Assembly (NCBI GenBank): GCA_028289285.1
Contig: JANQRF010000003.1
Span: 1 to 64,000, forward strand
Length of the DNA: 64,000 bases
From: Alphaproteobacteria bacterium
Lineage (GTDB): Bacteria; Pseudomonadota; Alphaproteobacteria; Micavibrionales; Micavibrionaceae
Reading direction: 5' to 3'
This document shows positions 16,503 through 26,521 of this stretch, piece by piece. The notes beneath the pieces are model-generated. The model had not been told where the DNA came from, did not search any database, and saw only the letters and a program-made list of their open reading frames with translations. Every line of letters begins with the position of its first letter. The stretch's first letter is position 1. Position numbers and translations under genes: made by a program.

Positions 16503-19500
16503 TATCTATTTCCATCAAACAAGGTCCGTAAGTCCAGAGGAGTGCGCGGCGGATTTTTTTGTCCGGGTAGATTTTTTCAAGCGCGCGGCTATAAGCCTCC
16601 ATCTGGTTTTTATAGAGCGCAGGCACATCTTTGGGATCGCTCGGCGGCGGGCGGTTGGTTTTATAATCAATAATGAAGACCTGATCTTCCGTGACGACCA
16701 GCCGGTCGATCTGTCCTGAAATAAGTGTTTTATCATCCAGCAAACCTGTGACCGGCACTTCGGCCAGAGATCCCGGCGTAAAGACAGGGGCAAAATCCGG
16801 ATGATTTAAAACAGCTATGACCTCTTTTAAAATTTCTTTTTGATCTTCTTTAGACAGATCATGCTGCGGGCCGGACAGCCAGTGCGCGGCACGCTTTTCA
16901 CGTTTGCCCTCTTCGATGTCCGGCAATAGCTGCAGAAGTTTATGGATGATATTCCCACGCTGAAAACGTTTTTTCTGCCCCGCCGGGTCTGCGCCGACAG
17001 GTGACAAAACACTTTGATCAACCTCTGCCGGGCGCGATGGAATAAGCGGGCGCGGCGGGGAAGGTTCCGGCGGTGCTTTCGATTTTAAAACCCAGTCCGG
17101 TAGTTTTTCTGCCGTTCTTTTTTGAACTGTCTCTTTTTCTTTTTTCTCTTTTGAAAGGTCCTGCGTATCCGAATTATAAAGCCGGATCATCTCACCGCCT
17201 GTTTTAAATACAGCTGTTTCAGCCTCCGGCATTGCCTGCAGCCCGGACTCTATATAGTGATACCAGCTTTCCGGCAGCGGGTCTTTTGCGCCTTGCGCGC
17301 CGCAAATATATAGCCGTTCTTCCGCGCGCGTCATGGCGACATATAAAAGCCGGCGATATTCTTCATCCTGCAATTCTTGTGCGCGGGCTTTCCAGTTTTG
17401 TGCCTTCTCGGGCATATCAGAAGAGGTGCCCCAAAAAACCGGCATGGGTGCGGCGCTTCTATCCGGCCAGAGCATCGCATCTGATTTGCGCGATGCTGAA
17501 CTGCGTAAAGTGTCGGGCAAAATGACAATCGGGGCTTCAAGTCCTTTGGCCGCATGCACCGTCATAATCCGTACGGCCCCGCCTGCTTCTTCCAGCTGGC
17601 GTTTAATTTCGCTTTGCGCGGTGCTTTGCGTGTTTAAAAAGCCCTGTAACCCGCCATCCCCTTCGCGCATATGTTCCAGCGCCAAAGATAAAAACTCATC
17701 CAGCGGATCAAAACTTTCCATGCCAAGCCGTGCATGGATTGCCCGGCGTCCGCTGACAGGATCTGCCGGGCAGGACGCATCCAGGATTTGTGCAAAGAAA
17801 TCATAAGGGGAGAGGCTGCGCCCCTGTTCAATTAGCGTATCCAGATAATCAGTGATATGCTGATCTGCATTTTTAAGGGCGTCATAAAGCGTCCCATCAC
17901 GGCCATAGGCGAATTTATAAAGCCGGTCGTCATCCCATCCGATCAGAGGTGATTTTAAAAGCTCTGCGAGCGACAGATCATCACCGGGTTGCAGCGCAAA
18001 GCGCGCAGCTGCCATGAGGTCCTGCACGCCGATATCATCTGTCACGACCAGCCTATCCACGCCACTGACCGGGATGTTTTCAAGTTTCAGCGCGCGGACG
18101 AGCTTATCGACAAGGGCTGTGCGCGTGCGGACAAGAATCATGATATCGCCCGGCTGTACGGGTTTTCCGGTGCAGGAAAGAACGTCTTTTTGTTCCATCC
18201 AGTCTTTGATCTGCCCGGTAACATAGGCGCATAGAGAAGCTTGCGGGTCCTGCGCCGATGTTTCCAAAACGGGCGGTGCCCAGAAATCTTTTTGTGTTTC
18301 GTCTTTTTGCGGTTTGAAAATAGGCCAGAGCTCAACGCATCCTGTCCGGCGGTGATGATAAGATAAATGCGCCTGCACATCCCGGCCAAGTCCTTTGCGG
18401 ACATGTTCTTGCGCAAAAACGGCATCCACGGCTTTTAAGATGGAGGGCGCGGAGCGGAAAGAAATCTGCATCGGCACGCGTTCAAAATTCTGGCGTGCTT
18501 CCCCGGCTTTTTGGGCAAACCAGTCTTCCATCTCCGTGAATTTTTCAGGCGCTGCGCGCTGGAATGAAAAGATGGATTGTTTGGAATCGCCAACGACAAA
18601 CAATGTGCGGGTGATATCTTCGCGGCTGCCTTCGCCGCTTAAAAGCTCCCGGCACAGCGCACGCAGAATATCCCATTGCTCCGGGTTCGTATCCTGCGCT
18701 TCATCGAGCAAAATATGATCGACGCCCTGATCGAGCTTATACATCACCCAGGCACTGGCCTCTTTAGGACTACCGGGCAGGTTTTTGCCGTCTAAAAGCT
18801 CCAGCGTTTTAAGGATCATGTCATCAAAATCAAGTGCGCCGCGTTCTTGTTTCAAATCCGTATAGCGGTTTAAAACCGCCTGCGCGAAACAGATCATATC
18901 CCGCGTTGATGTGGCAAAAGCGGCGGCCTTACAGGCCTGATCCAGCGTATAAAGCATATCAGCCTGCGCATTTAAAATCTCTTCAATCTCCGGCGCGGCT
19001 TCATAGATTTTTTTCGTGGCCAGTGTTTTGCGCGGATCGCCATCCTTTTTCAGAAAGCTTTGTTTATAATTTTCAAAAAGCGAAATGCGTTCTTCGAAAG
19101 AGGCCTGCAGCATTTGATCAATGACATGCGCACGCGGTTGATCGGTTTTTGCGCTGCCTTTCGCAAGGGCGCCTGCAGCCTGTTTTAAATCCGGCACGGC
19201 TGCATCAAAGCCCTGCACAAAATCACGAATAAGATCTTCAGGCATTTTGCCGGGCTGAATATCAAGTGCGCCGCACAGGGACGTGTAATACCCATCTACG
19301 CCAAAATATTTTTGAAGCGAGAGGTCAAACTGGCGGCGTTCCTGTATAACGGAGCGCAGTGCCGCCCTGATTTTTTCCTCCCCGTATAGCCGCGTTAAAG
19401 ATAAAAAAGCTTTCCCTTCGGGCGCGGCGCGGTCTTTTAAACTCTGTTCAACGGTTTGGATCAGCGCCTGGTCAAAAAGCTTTGCGGCGCCTGTTTCCTC

Positions 19501-19995
19501 CAGCGCCTGAAATCCCGGCGTTAACCCGGCTTCAAGCGGGAACCGCCCAAGCACGGACTGGCAAAAACTGTGAATGGTCATGATATTCATGCCGCCGGGC
19601 AGATCGACGCTTTGTGCAAAGAGCGCCCGCGCGGCGGCGCATTGATCTTCGCTTGGCGCCTGCCCTAAAAGCGTTTCCAGCTCTTCCTGTAACTTTTCTT
19701 CGGTTGTAATTGCCCAGCGGCGGAGTTTTTTATTGAGCCGCAGCGCCATTTCCCCGGCGCCTGCCTTGGTAAAGGTCAGCGCCAGGATGTTTTCTGGTGG
19801 GCTTGCCGGGCGCTCTGCAGACGGGAGCATCAGGCGCAGCATCCGGTTGATGAGCACGGTGGTTTTTCCCGACCCGGCAGAGGCAGGCGTCCAGATATGA
19901 AAGTCAGGCCGCGCGGCTTTGCGCTGAATGACATTCGGGTCCGGCGGTCTCGCGGCCGGATCGGCAAGAGGGACTATTTTCGGATCGGACACCAT
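16495..19995 (-). CDS. addA: AddA helicase-nuclease
   Basis: The 1166-residue protein is an AddAB subunit for double-strand break end resection and Chi-dependent recombination. It is a UvrD-type SF1 helicase with Walker A ASAGSGKT (residues 38-45), the DEAQDTNPEQ motif II, VGDSKQSIFSFQRA motif III, the VMTRAEERL-type motif VI region (LLYVAMTRAEERLY) and a C-terminal RecB-like nuclease (SGQIDRLVV...FIIDYKTNR). All key nuclease Asp/Lys residues are visible. Its ATG directly abuts the addB stop (TAAATG), so translation is coupled. GC content is higher than in the neighbouring unknown gene. Confidence 0.96.
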   Translation of the reverse strand: MVSDPKIVPLADPAARPPDPNVIQRKAARPDFHIWTPASAGSGKTTVLINRMLRLMLPSAERPASPPENILALTFTKAGAGEMALRLNKKLRRWAITTEEKLQEELETLLGQAPSEDQCAAARALFAQSVDLPGGMNIMTIHSFCQSVLGRFPLEAGLTPGFQALEETGAAKLFDQALIQTVEQSLKDRAAPEGKAFLSLTRLYGEEKIRAALRSVIQERRQFDLSLQKYFGVDGYYTSLCGALDIQPGKMPEDLIRDFVQGFDAAVPDLKQAAGALAKGSAKTDQPRAHVIDQMLQASFEERISLFENYKQSFLKKDGDPRKTLATKKIYEAAPEIEEILNAQADMLYTLDQACKAAAFATSTRDMICFAQAVLNRYTDLKQERGALDFDDMILKTLELLDGKNLPGSPKEASAWVMYKLDQGVDHILLDEAQDTNPEQWDILRALCRELLSGEGSREDITRTLFVVGDSKQSIFSFQRAAPEKFTEMEDWFAQKAGEARQNFERVPMQISFRSAPSILKAVDAVFAQEHVRKGLGRDVQAHLSYHHRRTGCVELWPIFKPQKDETQKDFWAPPVLETSAQDPQASLCAYVTGQIKDWMEQKDVLSCTGKPVQPGDIMILVRTRTALVDKLVRALKLENIPVSGVDRLVVTDDIGVQDLMAAARFALQPGDDLSLAELLKSPLIGWDDDRLYKFAYGRDGTLYDALKNADQHITDYLDTLIEQGRSLSPYDFFAQILDASCPADPVSGRRAIHARLGMESFDPLDEFLSLALEHMREGDGGLQGFLNTQSTAQSEIKRQLEEAGGAVRIMTVHAAKGLEAPIVILPDTLRSSASRKSDAMLWPDRSAAPMPVFWGTSSDMPEKAQNWKARAQELQDEEYRRLLYVAMTRAEERLYICGAQGAKDPLPESWYHYIESGLQAMPEAETAVFKTGGEMIRLYNSDTQDLSKEKKEKETVQKRTAEKLPDWVLKSKAPPEPSPPRPLIPSRPAEVDQSVLSPVGADPAGQKKRFQRGNIIHKLLQLLPDIEEGKREKRAAHWLSGPQHDLSKEDQKEILKEVIAVLNHPDFAPVFTPGSLAEVPVTGLLDDKTLISGQIDRLVVTEDQVFIIDYKTNRPPPSDPKDVPALYKNQMEAYSRALEKIYPDKKIRRALLWTYGPCLMEIDIM

Positions 19996-22947
19996 TTATG
20001 CAGCCTCCTCTGCGCTTTCCTGCAGGGCGCTCCATTCTCGTACACGGGCCAGATGCGCGTGATCATTATAACGCGGCGCGCGTGCCGGATCGGGCAGGCA
20101 ACTATATGGTGCAGGCGCCTCGCCGTAAAAACTTTGCAGCAATTCTTTTAAACTATCCTGCGCGGCCTCGATGGCTTTTTGCGTGTCTTGCTCGCTTAAG
20201 GAAATGATCTGTCCCGCCGGGTTGTCGCCGCTCAGGACAAGATAGGCAAGCCCGTCCACCTGCGCAGAAATATTTTCAAACCCGCCGCTTTGTGCAATTA
20301 GTCCTTCAAGCGCAAGCTGCGGCGCGCGCCCATCCATCATCGCACTTTTGGTGTAACTGCCCGCCGATTTATAATCGATAATGCGCGCAGTTTTATCGGT
20401 AAGGCTCTCATCAATCCGGTCTGCGCGCGCGCTTAAAGTAAAGTTTACGGGACCTTTTATGCTGCAGGTGCCGCGCGCTTCCAAAGTTTTGACGGCATGA
20501 CTTTCCTGCCGCTGCATTTCATGGCCGGCAAGCCAATGAGCCAGACTGCGCAGGCGCGGTTTCCAAAAAGAAAGTAGCGCCGTATCTGCGCCCATCGCAT
20601 CCAGTTTGTCTTCCGCGCATTGAATAAAATCTTGCGTAAATTTTTTATCATCATTTATGCCGTCTTTATAGCGCAGCATAATTTCATGCAGCATGTCGTG
20701 CAGGAGCGTGCCTTTGAGAGCAAAGTCGGCTTGCTGCGCGACCGGGTCGAGCTTGGAAAGGCCCAGAATTTTTTCAGCATAAATCGCATAAGGGTCCTGC
20801 AACCATTTTTCAACACGCGTGACAGACAGGGTTTTTGGCCGTGCCTCGACAGGCGGGCAGGGTGCAGGGCGCGCAGCGGGTTTAATATCAACCGCTTTAT
20901 CCATTTCCTGCGCCCAGCGTAAATGCGGTCCTTTTGTCCGCAGCATTTTAGGGTCGTGCCCGGTTGCATCCAAAACCGCATCCAGCCGTTCAATCCATCG
21001 GGCCGGCACGGTGAGCGTGCCTGCGCTGCGCAAAGAGCGGGTCAGAATTACATCCTCATGGGAAAGCCCCTGAATGAAATCATGCGCGGACAGCCCGATC
21101 CCGCGTTCCGGTGGGGGCAGGCCGAACCGCGCGCGCATCGGTTTTGACATCCACGGGTCTGCGGCCGGCATTTGCGGCCAGCTGCCTTCATTCAGGCCCG
21201 CTAAAATAACACGGTCGGTGTGCAGCAAACGCGCTTCGATCTGCCCTAAAATCTGGAGCCGCGGATGCGTGCCGTAACGCGGGCGTACGCTTAAAGCGGA
21301 TAAAAAATGCTGCAGACACTCCAGGTAATCCTGCGCACTTATGTCTCCAAGCGCAGGTGCTTCGCGTAACAAATCCTGTAAAAGCAGGCTAGCGGTTTCA
21401 CCGTCTTCGTCTGCCCAGAGCCGTTCCGGCAGGCAGAGTTTTTCAATGCAGCCCAGATGCGTACGCAGCAGAATATCAAACGCATATGTTCCATCTATAA
21501 GCTGCAGCAAAGGTGTGAAAGCCTCTTCCAAAAGCGCAGAAAAATCTTTGTCCGCGATGTGTTTTTGAAGCGCATCAAACCCGCCGCGCGGCGCAGGCCC
21601 GCGCAAAGCCAGATCAAGCCGGCGCACATTTCCTGTCCAGGCCTGCATGTCTGCCGGGGCGCATAATTTATGTTTCAAAGCTGCCAGAAGCGCTGTCGGC
21701 TCCAGATTTGAAAACGCCGCCTGCCCGGCGCGCAGCAAAAAAGTCCCCACGGATGTTTGGTCCAGGGATTGCCCGGCGGAATCATCAATCTCAATCCCCC
21801 AGCGCTTGCAGGTTCCTGCCACGCGGCGCGCTAGATCGCGGTCCGGGGTGATAAGCGCCGCCGTCCTGCCCGGCGTTTCAAGCGTTTCGCGTAAGGCCAG
21901 CGCAATGACTTGTGCTTCGGTGCGCGCATCCGGGCACTCATAGAGCATGAGGTTTTCAAGCCCGCCCGCCATCTGGGCGCGCGTTTCTTTGCTTTGTCCG
22001 AATGTGATCCAGTCAGGGGTGGTCGCGCTTGGGCGCATGACTTCCGAGCCGAGTTTCCGCCGTGCGATGTGTAAATCTGTGTCCTGGTCTTTGCAGGCAG
22101 GCCATGGCGTAACATTTTTGCGCTGTGTATTTAAAGTACTCAAAAGGGCTTTAAGCGTCGCCTGCGGATGGGTTTCTTCAATCTCTTCCCAGCTCTCTTC
22201 CTTCATCTCCTGATCCAGCCCGGGCAGGATCACGCATCCGCCGGGCAGGCCTGCAATCACGTTTAATAATTCCCGCACGGCGGGGATGGACCCGGTCGAG
22301 CCTGCCGCGATCACCGGATAATCCGGCGGATTATTTTGCCAGAGCTGTGCGCGGGCCTTAATCAAGCGGTTGCGGCGGTCGGCGGCATCGATCAGCCCGT
22401 GCGCGGATAAAATTTTCGGCCATTCTTCGGACAGCACAGACAGGAAATCGACCGTGATCTGCCAATGCTTGGCAAAAATGTCCCGGTCGACCAGATCGGG
22501 CAGGCGGGCGAGATCGAGGTTTTCGGTATAAATCTGGTCCATCAGCCGCCCGAGCGCCGCGGCCAGTTTCAGGCGCTGGGCTGACGGGCCGTCATGGCCG
22601 GGGATTTTGGCAATCAGCGCGGTCAAAAGCGCCTGACGGCGCAAAGGCGGCATGGCGCCTGGCAGGTCAAAGTTCTCTTCGCCTGTTTCAAAAGACAGGG
22701 ACAGCTCATCCGCATCCATATCGCCCAGCGGCTGCAGCCGGGGCAGGAGAAGCGGCTGATGATCGCCTGCATTTAAAAAGGCCTCACGTACGGTCCGGCA
22801 GGCCCGCCGCGAGGGCAGGAATATTTGCACCAAAGGCAGTTTTTCCGGGGACCCGCCATAAAGCTCCAACACGCCTTCGGCCAGCCGCGCAGCAAAAGGC
22901 TGCGTGGAAGGAATGGTGTAAACGGTCTTTACAGGATTATGGGTCAT
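19996..22947 (-). CDS. addB: AddB subunit, alphaproteobacterial type
   Basis: The 983-residue partner of AddA opens with VYTIPSTQPFAARLAEGVLELYG, as in alphaproteobacterial AddB, and ends with a PD-(D/E)XK nuclease (FTLSARADRIDES...ARIIDYKSAG). The AddAB complex processes broken ends for RecA loading. Helicase motifs are degenerate, as usual in this type. It lies between murU and addA, 12 nt after the murU stop, in what reads as a tsaE-murU-addB-addA operon. Confidence 0.94.
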   Translation of the reverse strand: MTHNPVKTVYTIPSTQPFAARLAEGVLELYGGSPEKLPLVQIFLPSRRACRTVREAFLNAGDHQPLLLPRLQPLGDMDADELSLSFETGEENFDLPGAMPPLRRQALLTALIAKIPGHDGPSAQRLKLAAALGRLMDQIYTENLDLARLPDLVDRDIFAKHWQITVDFLSVLSEEWPKILSAHGLIDAADRRNRLIKARAQLWQNNPPDYPVIAAGSTGSIPAVRELLNVIAGLPGGCVILPGLDQEMKEESWEEIEETHPQATLKALLSTLNTQRKNVTPWPACKDQDTDLHIARRKLGSEVMRPSATTPDWITFGQSKETRAQMAGGLENLMLYECPDARTEAQVIALALRETLETPGRTAALITPDRDLARRVAGTCKRWGIEIDDSAGQSLDQTSVGTFLLRAGQAAFSNLEPTALLAALKHKLCAPADMQAWTGNVRRLDLALRGPAPRGGFDALQKHIADKDFSALLEEAFTPLLQLIDGTYAFDILLRTHLGCIEKLCLPERLWADEDGETASLLLQDLLREAPALGDISAQDYLECLQHFLSALSVRPRYGTHPRLQILGQIEARLLHTDRVILAGLNEGSWPQMPAADPWMSKPMRARFGLPPPERGIGLSAHDFIQGLSHEDVILTRSLRSAGTLTVPARWIERLDAVLDATGHDPKMLRTKGPHLRWAQEMDKAVDIKPAARPAPCPPVEARPKTLSVTRVEKWLQDPYAIYAEKILGLSKLDPVAQQADFALKGTLLHDMLHEIMLRYKDGINDDKKFTQDFIQCAEDKLDAMGADTALLSFWKPRLRSLAHWLAGHEMQRQESHAVKTLEARGTCSIKGPVNFTLSARADRIDESLTDKTARIIDYKSAGSYTKSAMMDGRAPQLALEGLIAQSGGFENISAQVDGLAYLVLSGDNPAGQIISLSEQDTQKAIEAAQDSLKELLQSFYGEAPAPYSCLPDPARAPRYNDHAHLARVREWSALQESAEEAA

Positions 22948-22959
22948 TATATACTGTCC

Positions 22960-23676
22960 CTATTTATAATGCGCATTCACACGCGCCACATCTTCAGGCG
23001 TGCTGAGATGGTGCCAGTCCCCGTCATGCTCCAGACCATAAAGCCTGCCCTGGCTTTCAGCCCTGTCCATCAGGTCCAGAAAGGAAAACGGACCGTCCGG
23101 CGTACCTTCAAATATTTTAGGGGACAGGATACGAACACCTGTAAACATATGCGTCCCGCTCTGATCTTTCGATCGTTTCGCCTGCCCGTTTTCAAGAATG
23201 GTATAATCGCCGACACCGCTTGTGAGGGACATCCTCTTCACGGGCTGGAGCAAAATCAGAATATCCATTTTTGCCGGGTCCCATTGCGCAGTCAGGCGGT
23301 CCATCGCATGAGGGACATGTTGAAAATCTTCCCAGGGTCCATCTCCGTTTACTATATAAGTCGGTTTACCCTCTAAAAGCTTCAGACCTTTTTTGAGGCC
23401 GCCGCCGGTCTCCAGTAAGTCTTCCTCTTCCGAAAAGAGGATCTCTATATCATCGCGTCCCTGACAATGCGCCTTTATCATGTCCCCTAAATAATGGAGA
23501 TTAATCACCACCCGGGTCACGCCAATTTTTTGTAATTTATCAAGGGCATGGTCAATGATCGGTTTGCCCCGATACGGGATCAGCGGTTTGGGTAATGTGT
23601 CTGTTAAGGGGCGCATGCGCTCTCCTTTGCCAGCGGCAAGGATAAAAGCCTGATCCGGTACTTGCGAAACTGCCAT
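22960..23676 (-). CDS. murU: Sugar-1-phosphate nucleotidyltransferase, MurU-like
   Basis: The 238-residue protein has the nucleotidyltransferase signature LAAGKGERMRPLTDTLPKPL, a GGGLKKGL loop and an N-G-D-G metal-binding stretch. In alphaproteobacteria the gene at this position encodes MurNAc-1-phosphate uridylyltransferase of the peptidoglycan recycling bypass, making UDP-MurNAc. The partner kinase gene amgK normally lies between tsaE and murU, but here tsaE ends 1 nt before murU starts. The exact sugar therefore remains an inference from homology and position. Confidence 0.82.
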   Translation of the reverse strand: MAVSQVPDQAFILAAGKGERMRPLTDTLPKPLIPYRGKPIIDHALDKLQKIGVTRVVINLHYLGDMIKAHCQGRDDIEILFSEEEDLLETGGGLKKGLKLLEGKPTYIVNGDGPWEDFQHVPHAMDRLTAQWDPAKMDILILLQPVKRMSLTSGVGDYTILENGQAKRSKDQSGTHMFTGVRILSPKIFEGTPDGPFSFLDLMDRAESQGRLYGLEHDGDWHHLSTPEDVARVNAHYK

Positions 23677-23677
23677 T

Positions 23678-24112
23678 TTAAACTGTCCCTTTTATTTTAA
23701 TATCTCTATCAGTTTGATTTTTAATATTTATTTCTATATTTATCGTAGGTTCTTTTAATAGTGTCCCTGCTTTTTCAGGCCATTCAATCAGGCAAATCCC
23801 GTCCTTGAGCGCTTCATCCCAGTTCAAGGCCAAAACCTCTTCAGGGGCTTCCAGCCGGTAGAGATCGAAATGATAAACCGGGCCTTTGGGCGAGTCATAA
23901 GGCTGCACCAGTGTAAAAGTCGGGCTTGGTACCTCTGTGTCTGGCCCGCACAGTGCCCGGATAAACCCGCGTGCAAAAACGCTTTTCCCTGCCCCCATCG
24001 GCCCGGACAGGGCGATGATCGTGCCCGGCGCTGCCTCGTCTGCCAGTGCGGCGGCGGCGCGTGCCGTGTCTTCCTCCCCGGCGCTGTGAATGGTTTTGCT
24101 GGTCGTGCCCAC
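23678..24112 (-). CDS. tsaE: tRNA t6A37 synthesis ATPase TsaE
   Basis: The 144-residue P-loop ATPase has Walker A GPMGAGKS (37-44), PSPTFTLVQPY and YHFDLYRLE motifs and a C-terminal LIEWPEKAG. It works with TsaB/TsaD in the threonylcarbamoyl transfer to A37 of ANN-decoding tRNAs. The start is GTG at 24112 without a clear Shine-Dalgarno. It is divergent from the ferredoxin reductase gene by 71 bp. In related genomes divL lies directly upstream; here several genes intervene. Confidence 0.93.
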   Translation of the reverse strand: MGTTSKTIHSAGEEDTARAAAALADEAAPGTIIALSGPMGAGKSVFARGFIRALCGPDTEVPSPTFTLVQPYDSPKGPVYHFDLYRLEAPEEVLALNWDEALKDGICLIEWPEKAGTLLKEPTINIEINIKNQTDRDIKIKGTV

Positions 24113-24183
24113 TTAAAGTCTTTCTTTTAACGCATTTCTTTTTTATATCAGGAAGCACAGATCAGGCAAAGGATAGGGGCGAG

Positions 24184-25212
24184 ATGACCACAGCCAGTCC
24201 GGAGAGCGCACACAGCGCAGATGTGACGATTATCGGCGCAGGGCCGGTCGGCCTGTTTGCCGTGTTTGAATGCGGCATGTTGGGGCTGACTTGCCAGATT
24301 GTCGATTCGCTGTCTGAAATAGGCGGCCAGTGCACGGCGCTTTACCCGGAAAAACCGATCTATGATATTCCCGCCTGGCCCGAGATTAGCGCGGGCGATC
24401 TGATTAACAAGCTTCAGGCACAGGCCGCGCCGTTTAAGCCGTCTTACCATCTGGACCAGAAGATAGTCTCTATAAGCGGCAAAGCAAATGATTGGCGACT
24501 TTTTTCAGATAAGGGCGAACATTTTTCCTCCAAAGCCATTATTATTGCGGCTGGTGCAGGTGCTTTCGGCCCGAACAGGCCGCCGCTGGAAGGTATTGAA
24601 GAGTTTGAAGGCACATCCGTTTTTTACATGATTCGTAATAAATCCATGTTCGAAGGACAGGAAATCGTGATTGCAGGCGGCGGGGACAGTGCCGTTGACT
24701 GGGCGCTGGCGCTGGCAGACATGGCGGAAAAGCTCACCCTTGTGCATCGGCGGGCCAAATTCCGCGCTGCGCCGGAAAGTGTCTCACAGCTTCACGCGCT
24801 GGCCGAGTCGGGCAAGATAGATTTATGCGTGCCCGCTCAGCTTTCCGGGCTGGACGGCAAGGACGGGGTTTTAAGCGCCGTCCGCGTGCGTATGGAGGAT
24901 GGGGAAGAGCGCAGCTTGCCTGTGCGCTATCTGTTGCCTTTTTACGGGCTGGCGGCGTCTCTGGGCCCGATTGCAGACTGGGGGCTGGAGTTAGATCGCC
25001 ACACCATTAGAACAGATCCAGCAAGCAGTCTGACGAGTACAGACGGAATATATGCTATTGGCGACATTGTATCTTATGATAAAAAACTCAAACTGATTCT
25101 GACCGGTTTTGCCGAAGCCGCGCAGGCGGCGCATGCGATTTATCATCAAATCCATCCGGATCAGGAGCTGCACATGGAATATTCGACCACGAAAGGTCTT
25201 CCGGCCGCCTAA
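24184..25212 (+). CDS. Ferredoxin/flavodoxin-NADP reductase, thioredoxin-reductase type
   Basis: The 342-residue flavoprotein has an N-terminal FAD motif (TIIGAGPVGLFAVFECGMLG), the GGQCTALYPEKPIYDIPAW signature of the YumC/TrxR-like FNR family, a central NADPH motif (IVIAGGGDSAVDWALALAD) and the C-terminal YAIGDIV FAD contact. There is no CxxC redox pair, which separates it from true thioredoxin reductases. It passes electrons between NADPH and ferredoxin or flavodoxin. ATG at 24184 follows AGGGG; upstream codons in the same frame lie over the tsaE start and are not coding. Confidence 0.93.
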   Translation: MTTASPESAHSADVTIIGAGPVGLFAVFECGMLGLTCQIVDSLSEIGGQCTALYPEKPIYDIPAWPEISAGDLINKLQAQAAPFKPSYHLDQKIVSISGKANDWRLFSDKGEHFSSKAIIIAAGAGAFGPNRPPLEGIEEFEGTSVFYMIRNKSMFEGQEIVIAGGGDSAVDWALALADMAEKLTLVHRRAKFRAAPESVSQLHALAESGKIDLCVPAQLSGLDGKDGVLSAVRVRMEDGEERSLPVRYLLPFYGLAASLGPIADWGLELDRHTIRTDPASSLTSTDGIYAIGDIVSYDKKLKLILTGFAEAAQAAHAIYHQIHPDQELHMEYSTTKGLPAA

Positions 25213-25235
25213 AGCCCTGTGATACCCTTCAGGGT

Positions 25236-25985
25236 ATGAAACTTACATTCTACGAAATGTATCCGGGCGCGACTGATCTGAGGCCGAATAAAGCCACGCG
25301 TACATGGATGGACGAGACTCATCAAAGCTTTGCCTATCGCTGTTTGCCGCTCAATATCGCCAACGCGCATGGCTGGTCGTTTCACCTGAAAACAGGATTT
25401 TTTGTGAAATGGGATGGCGGTATGAGCAAGGATTCGCTCCATTTTAAAAGCGAAGAGGGGCTGGATGTCGGCAAAGTGGCAGCCAGTGCTTTCGGGCACG
25501 GCGTTCTGACCTTCTTTATTCCAGGCATTTTCCGCACGGAAAAAGGCTGGGATATCTGGACCAGCGGGCCTGCCAATACGGTCAAAGACGGGATTACACC
25601 GCTCCACGGGGTGATTGAAACCGACTGGGCGCCCTATAGTTTTACCATGAACTGGAAAATCACACGCCCCGATACCTGGATCCGCTTTGACGAAGGAGAG
25701 CCGTTTTGCAGCGTTTTTCCGGTGCAGCATGGCTATTTGCAGGAGATCGAACCGGTCATCCGCCCGATTGATGATAATCCGCAGCTTAAAAAAGAACATG
25801 AAGAGTGGGGCAAAGGGCGCAGCAAATTTATCGAGGATTTGGGTAAGGCCGGCAGCGAGGCGTCCGAGCAGCGCTGGCAGAAAAACTATTATCAGGGCAA
25901 ACGGCCGGACGGCTCTGACGGGCCCGAAGATCATCTCATCAAGCTGCGGCTAAAGGAATTTAAAGCTCCACAGGAGGGAGAATAA
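25236..25985 (+). CDS. DUF6065-family protein
   Basis: The 249-residue soluble protein contains RCLPLNIANAHGWSFHL, a KWDGG motif and a beta-rich region around HGVIETDWAPYSFTMNWKITRP. I match this to the DUF6065 family, whose function is unknown. No signal peptide or membrane segment. The stop overlaps the next start as TAATG, so it is translationally coupled to the secreted protein downstream. No catalytic motif is evident. Confidence 0.7.
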   Translation: MKLTFYEMYPGATDLRPNKATRTWMDETHQSFAYRCLPLNIANAHGWSFHLKTGFFVKWDGGMSKDSLHFKSEEGLDVGKVAASAFGHGVLTFFIPGIFRTEKGWDIWTSGPANTVKDGITPLHGVIETDWAPYSFTMNWKITRPDTWIRFDEGEPFCSVFPVQHGYLQEIEPVIRPIDDNPQLKKEHEEWGKGRSKFIEDLGKAGSEASEQRWQKNYYQGKRPDGSDGPEDHLIKLRLKEFKAPQEGE

Positions 25986-26506
25986 TGCAGCATTTTTTAA
26001 GCGCTCTTATACTCATATGCTTCACGTTTAGCGGCCTTGCGCAGGCTCAGGATCTCGGCTTTGAGCCGATTGAACCGATTGTGCCTACTGTTCAGGCGCC
26101 GCAAAATAATGCACAAGAACCTGCACAAAATACGGATCCAAATGCGCAGCAAACACCGCAGCAAAATGCTGCACCCTCCATACCTTCCGCGTTGCCTGAA
26201 GGCCGTGTTTGCGGACAAATCCATAATCAAAGCCCCCACAGAATCTATGGCGGTATTTCAACAAATATTGCCGGGGAGCGCCAGGGCACGCAGGTCCGCC
26301 ACCGTGAGACCTTTTCTTTAGAGGCAGATGAAAAGCTGGATGTGTGCTCTGAAGGCCCGTTTTATGAGGGTCAAAGGCTGGAACTGACATTGCGGGCGCT
26401 GTTTCCGCTTTTTTCCTGCAAAACCCAGATTGCAAGCCGCGTCATTGCTATTCGCAGCGAGCCGCGGGAGGATGGGACGCCGCGCTTTTTTGCCCAGTGT
26501 TTTTAA
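25985..26506 (+). CDS. Secreted or periplasmic protein with Gln/Asn-rich linker
   Basis: The 173-residue product has a signal peptide (about 1-21, ending AQA), then a low-complexity Pro/Gln/Asn segment (about 30-75) and a C-terminal domain with four Cys (in GRVCGQI, LDVCSEG, FSCKT and FAQCF), likely two disulfides. The domain carries R-H-R-E-T-F-S-L, and a GQ-L-L-T-L-R-A-L-F pattern suggesting beta strands. No family recognised. It overlaps the DUF6065 stop and is probably in one transcript with it. Confidence 0.72.
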   Translation: MQHFLSALILICFTFSGLAQAQDLGFEPIEPIVPTVQAPQNNAQEPAQNTDPNAQQTPQQNAAPSIPSALPEGRVCGQIHNQSPHRIYGGISTNIAGERQGTQVRHRETFSLEADEKLDVCSEGPFYEGQRLELTLRALFPLFSCKTQIASRVIAIRSEPREDGTPRFFAQCF

Positions 26507-26521
26507 GAGCGTTTTTAGAAT

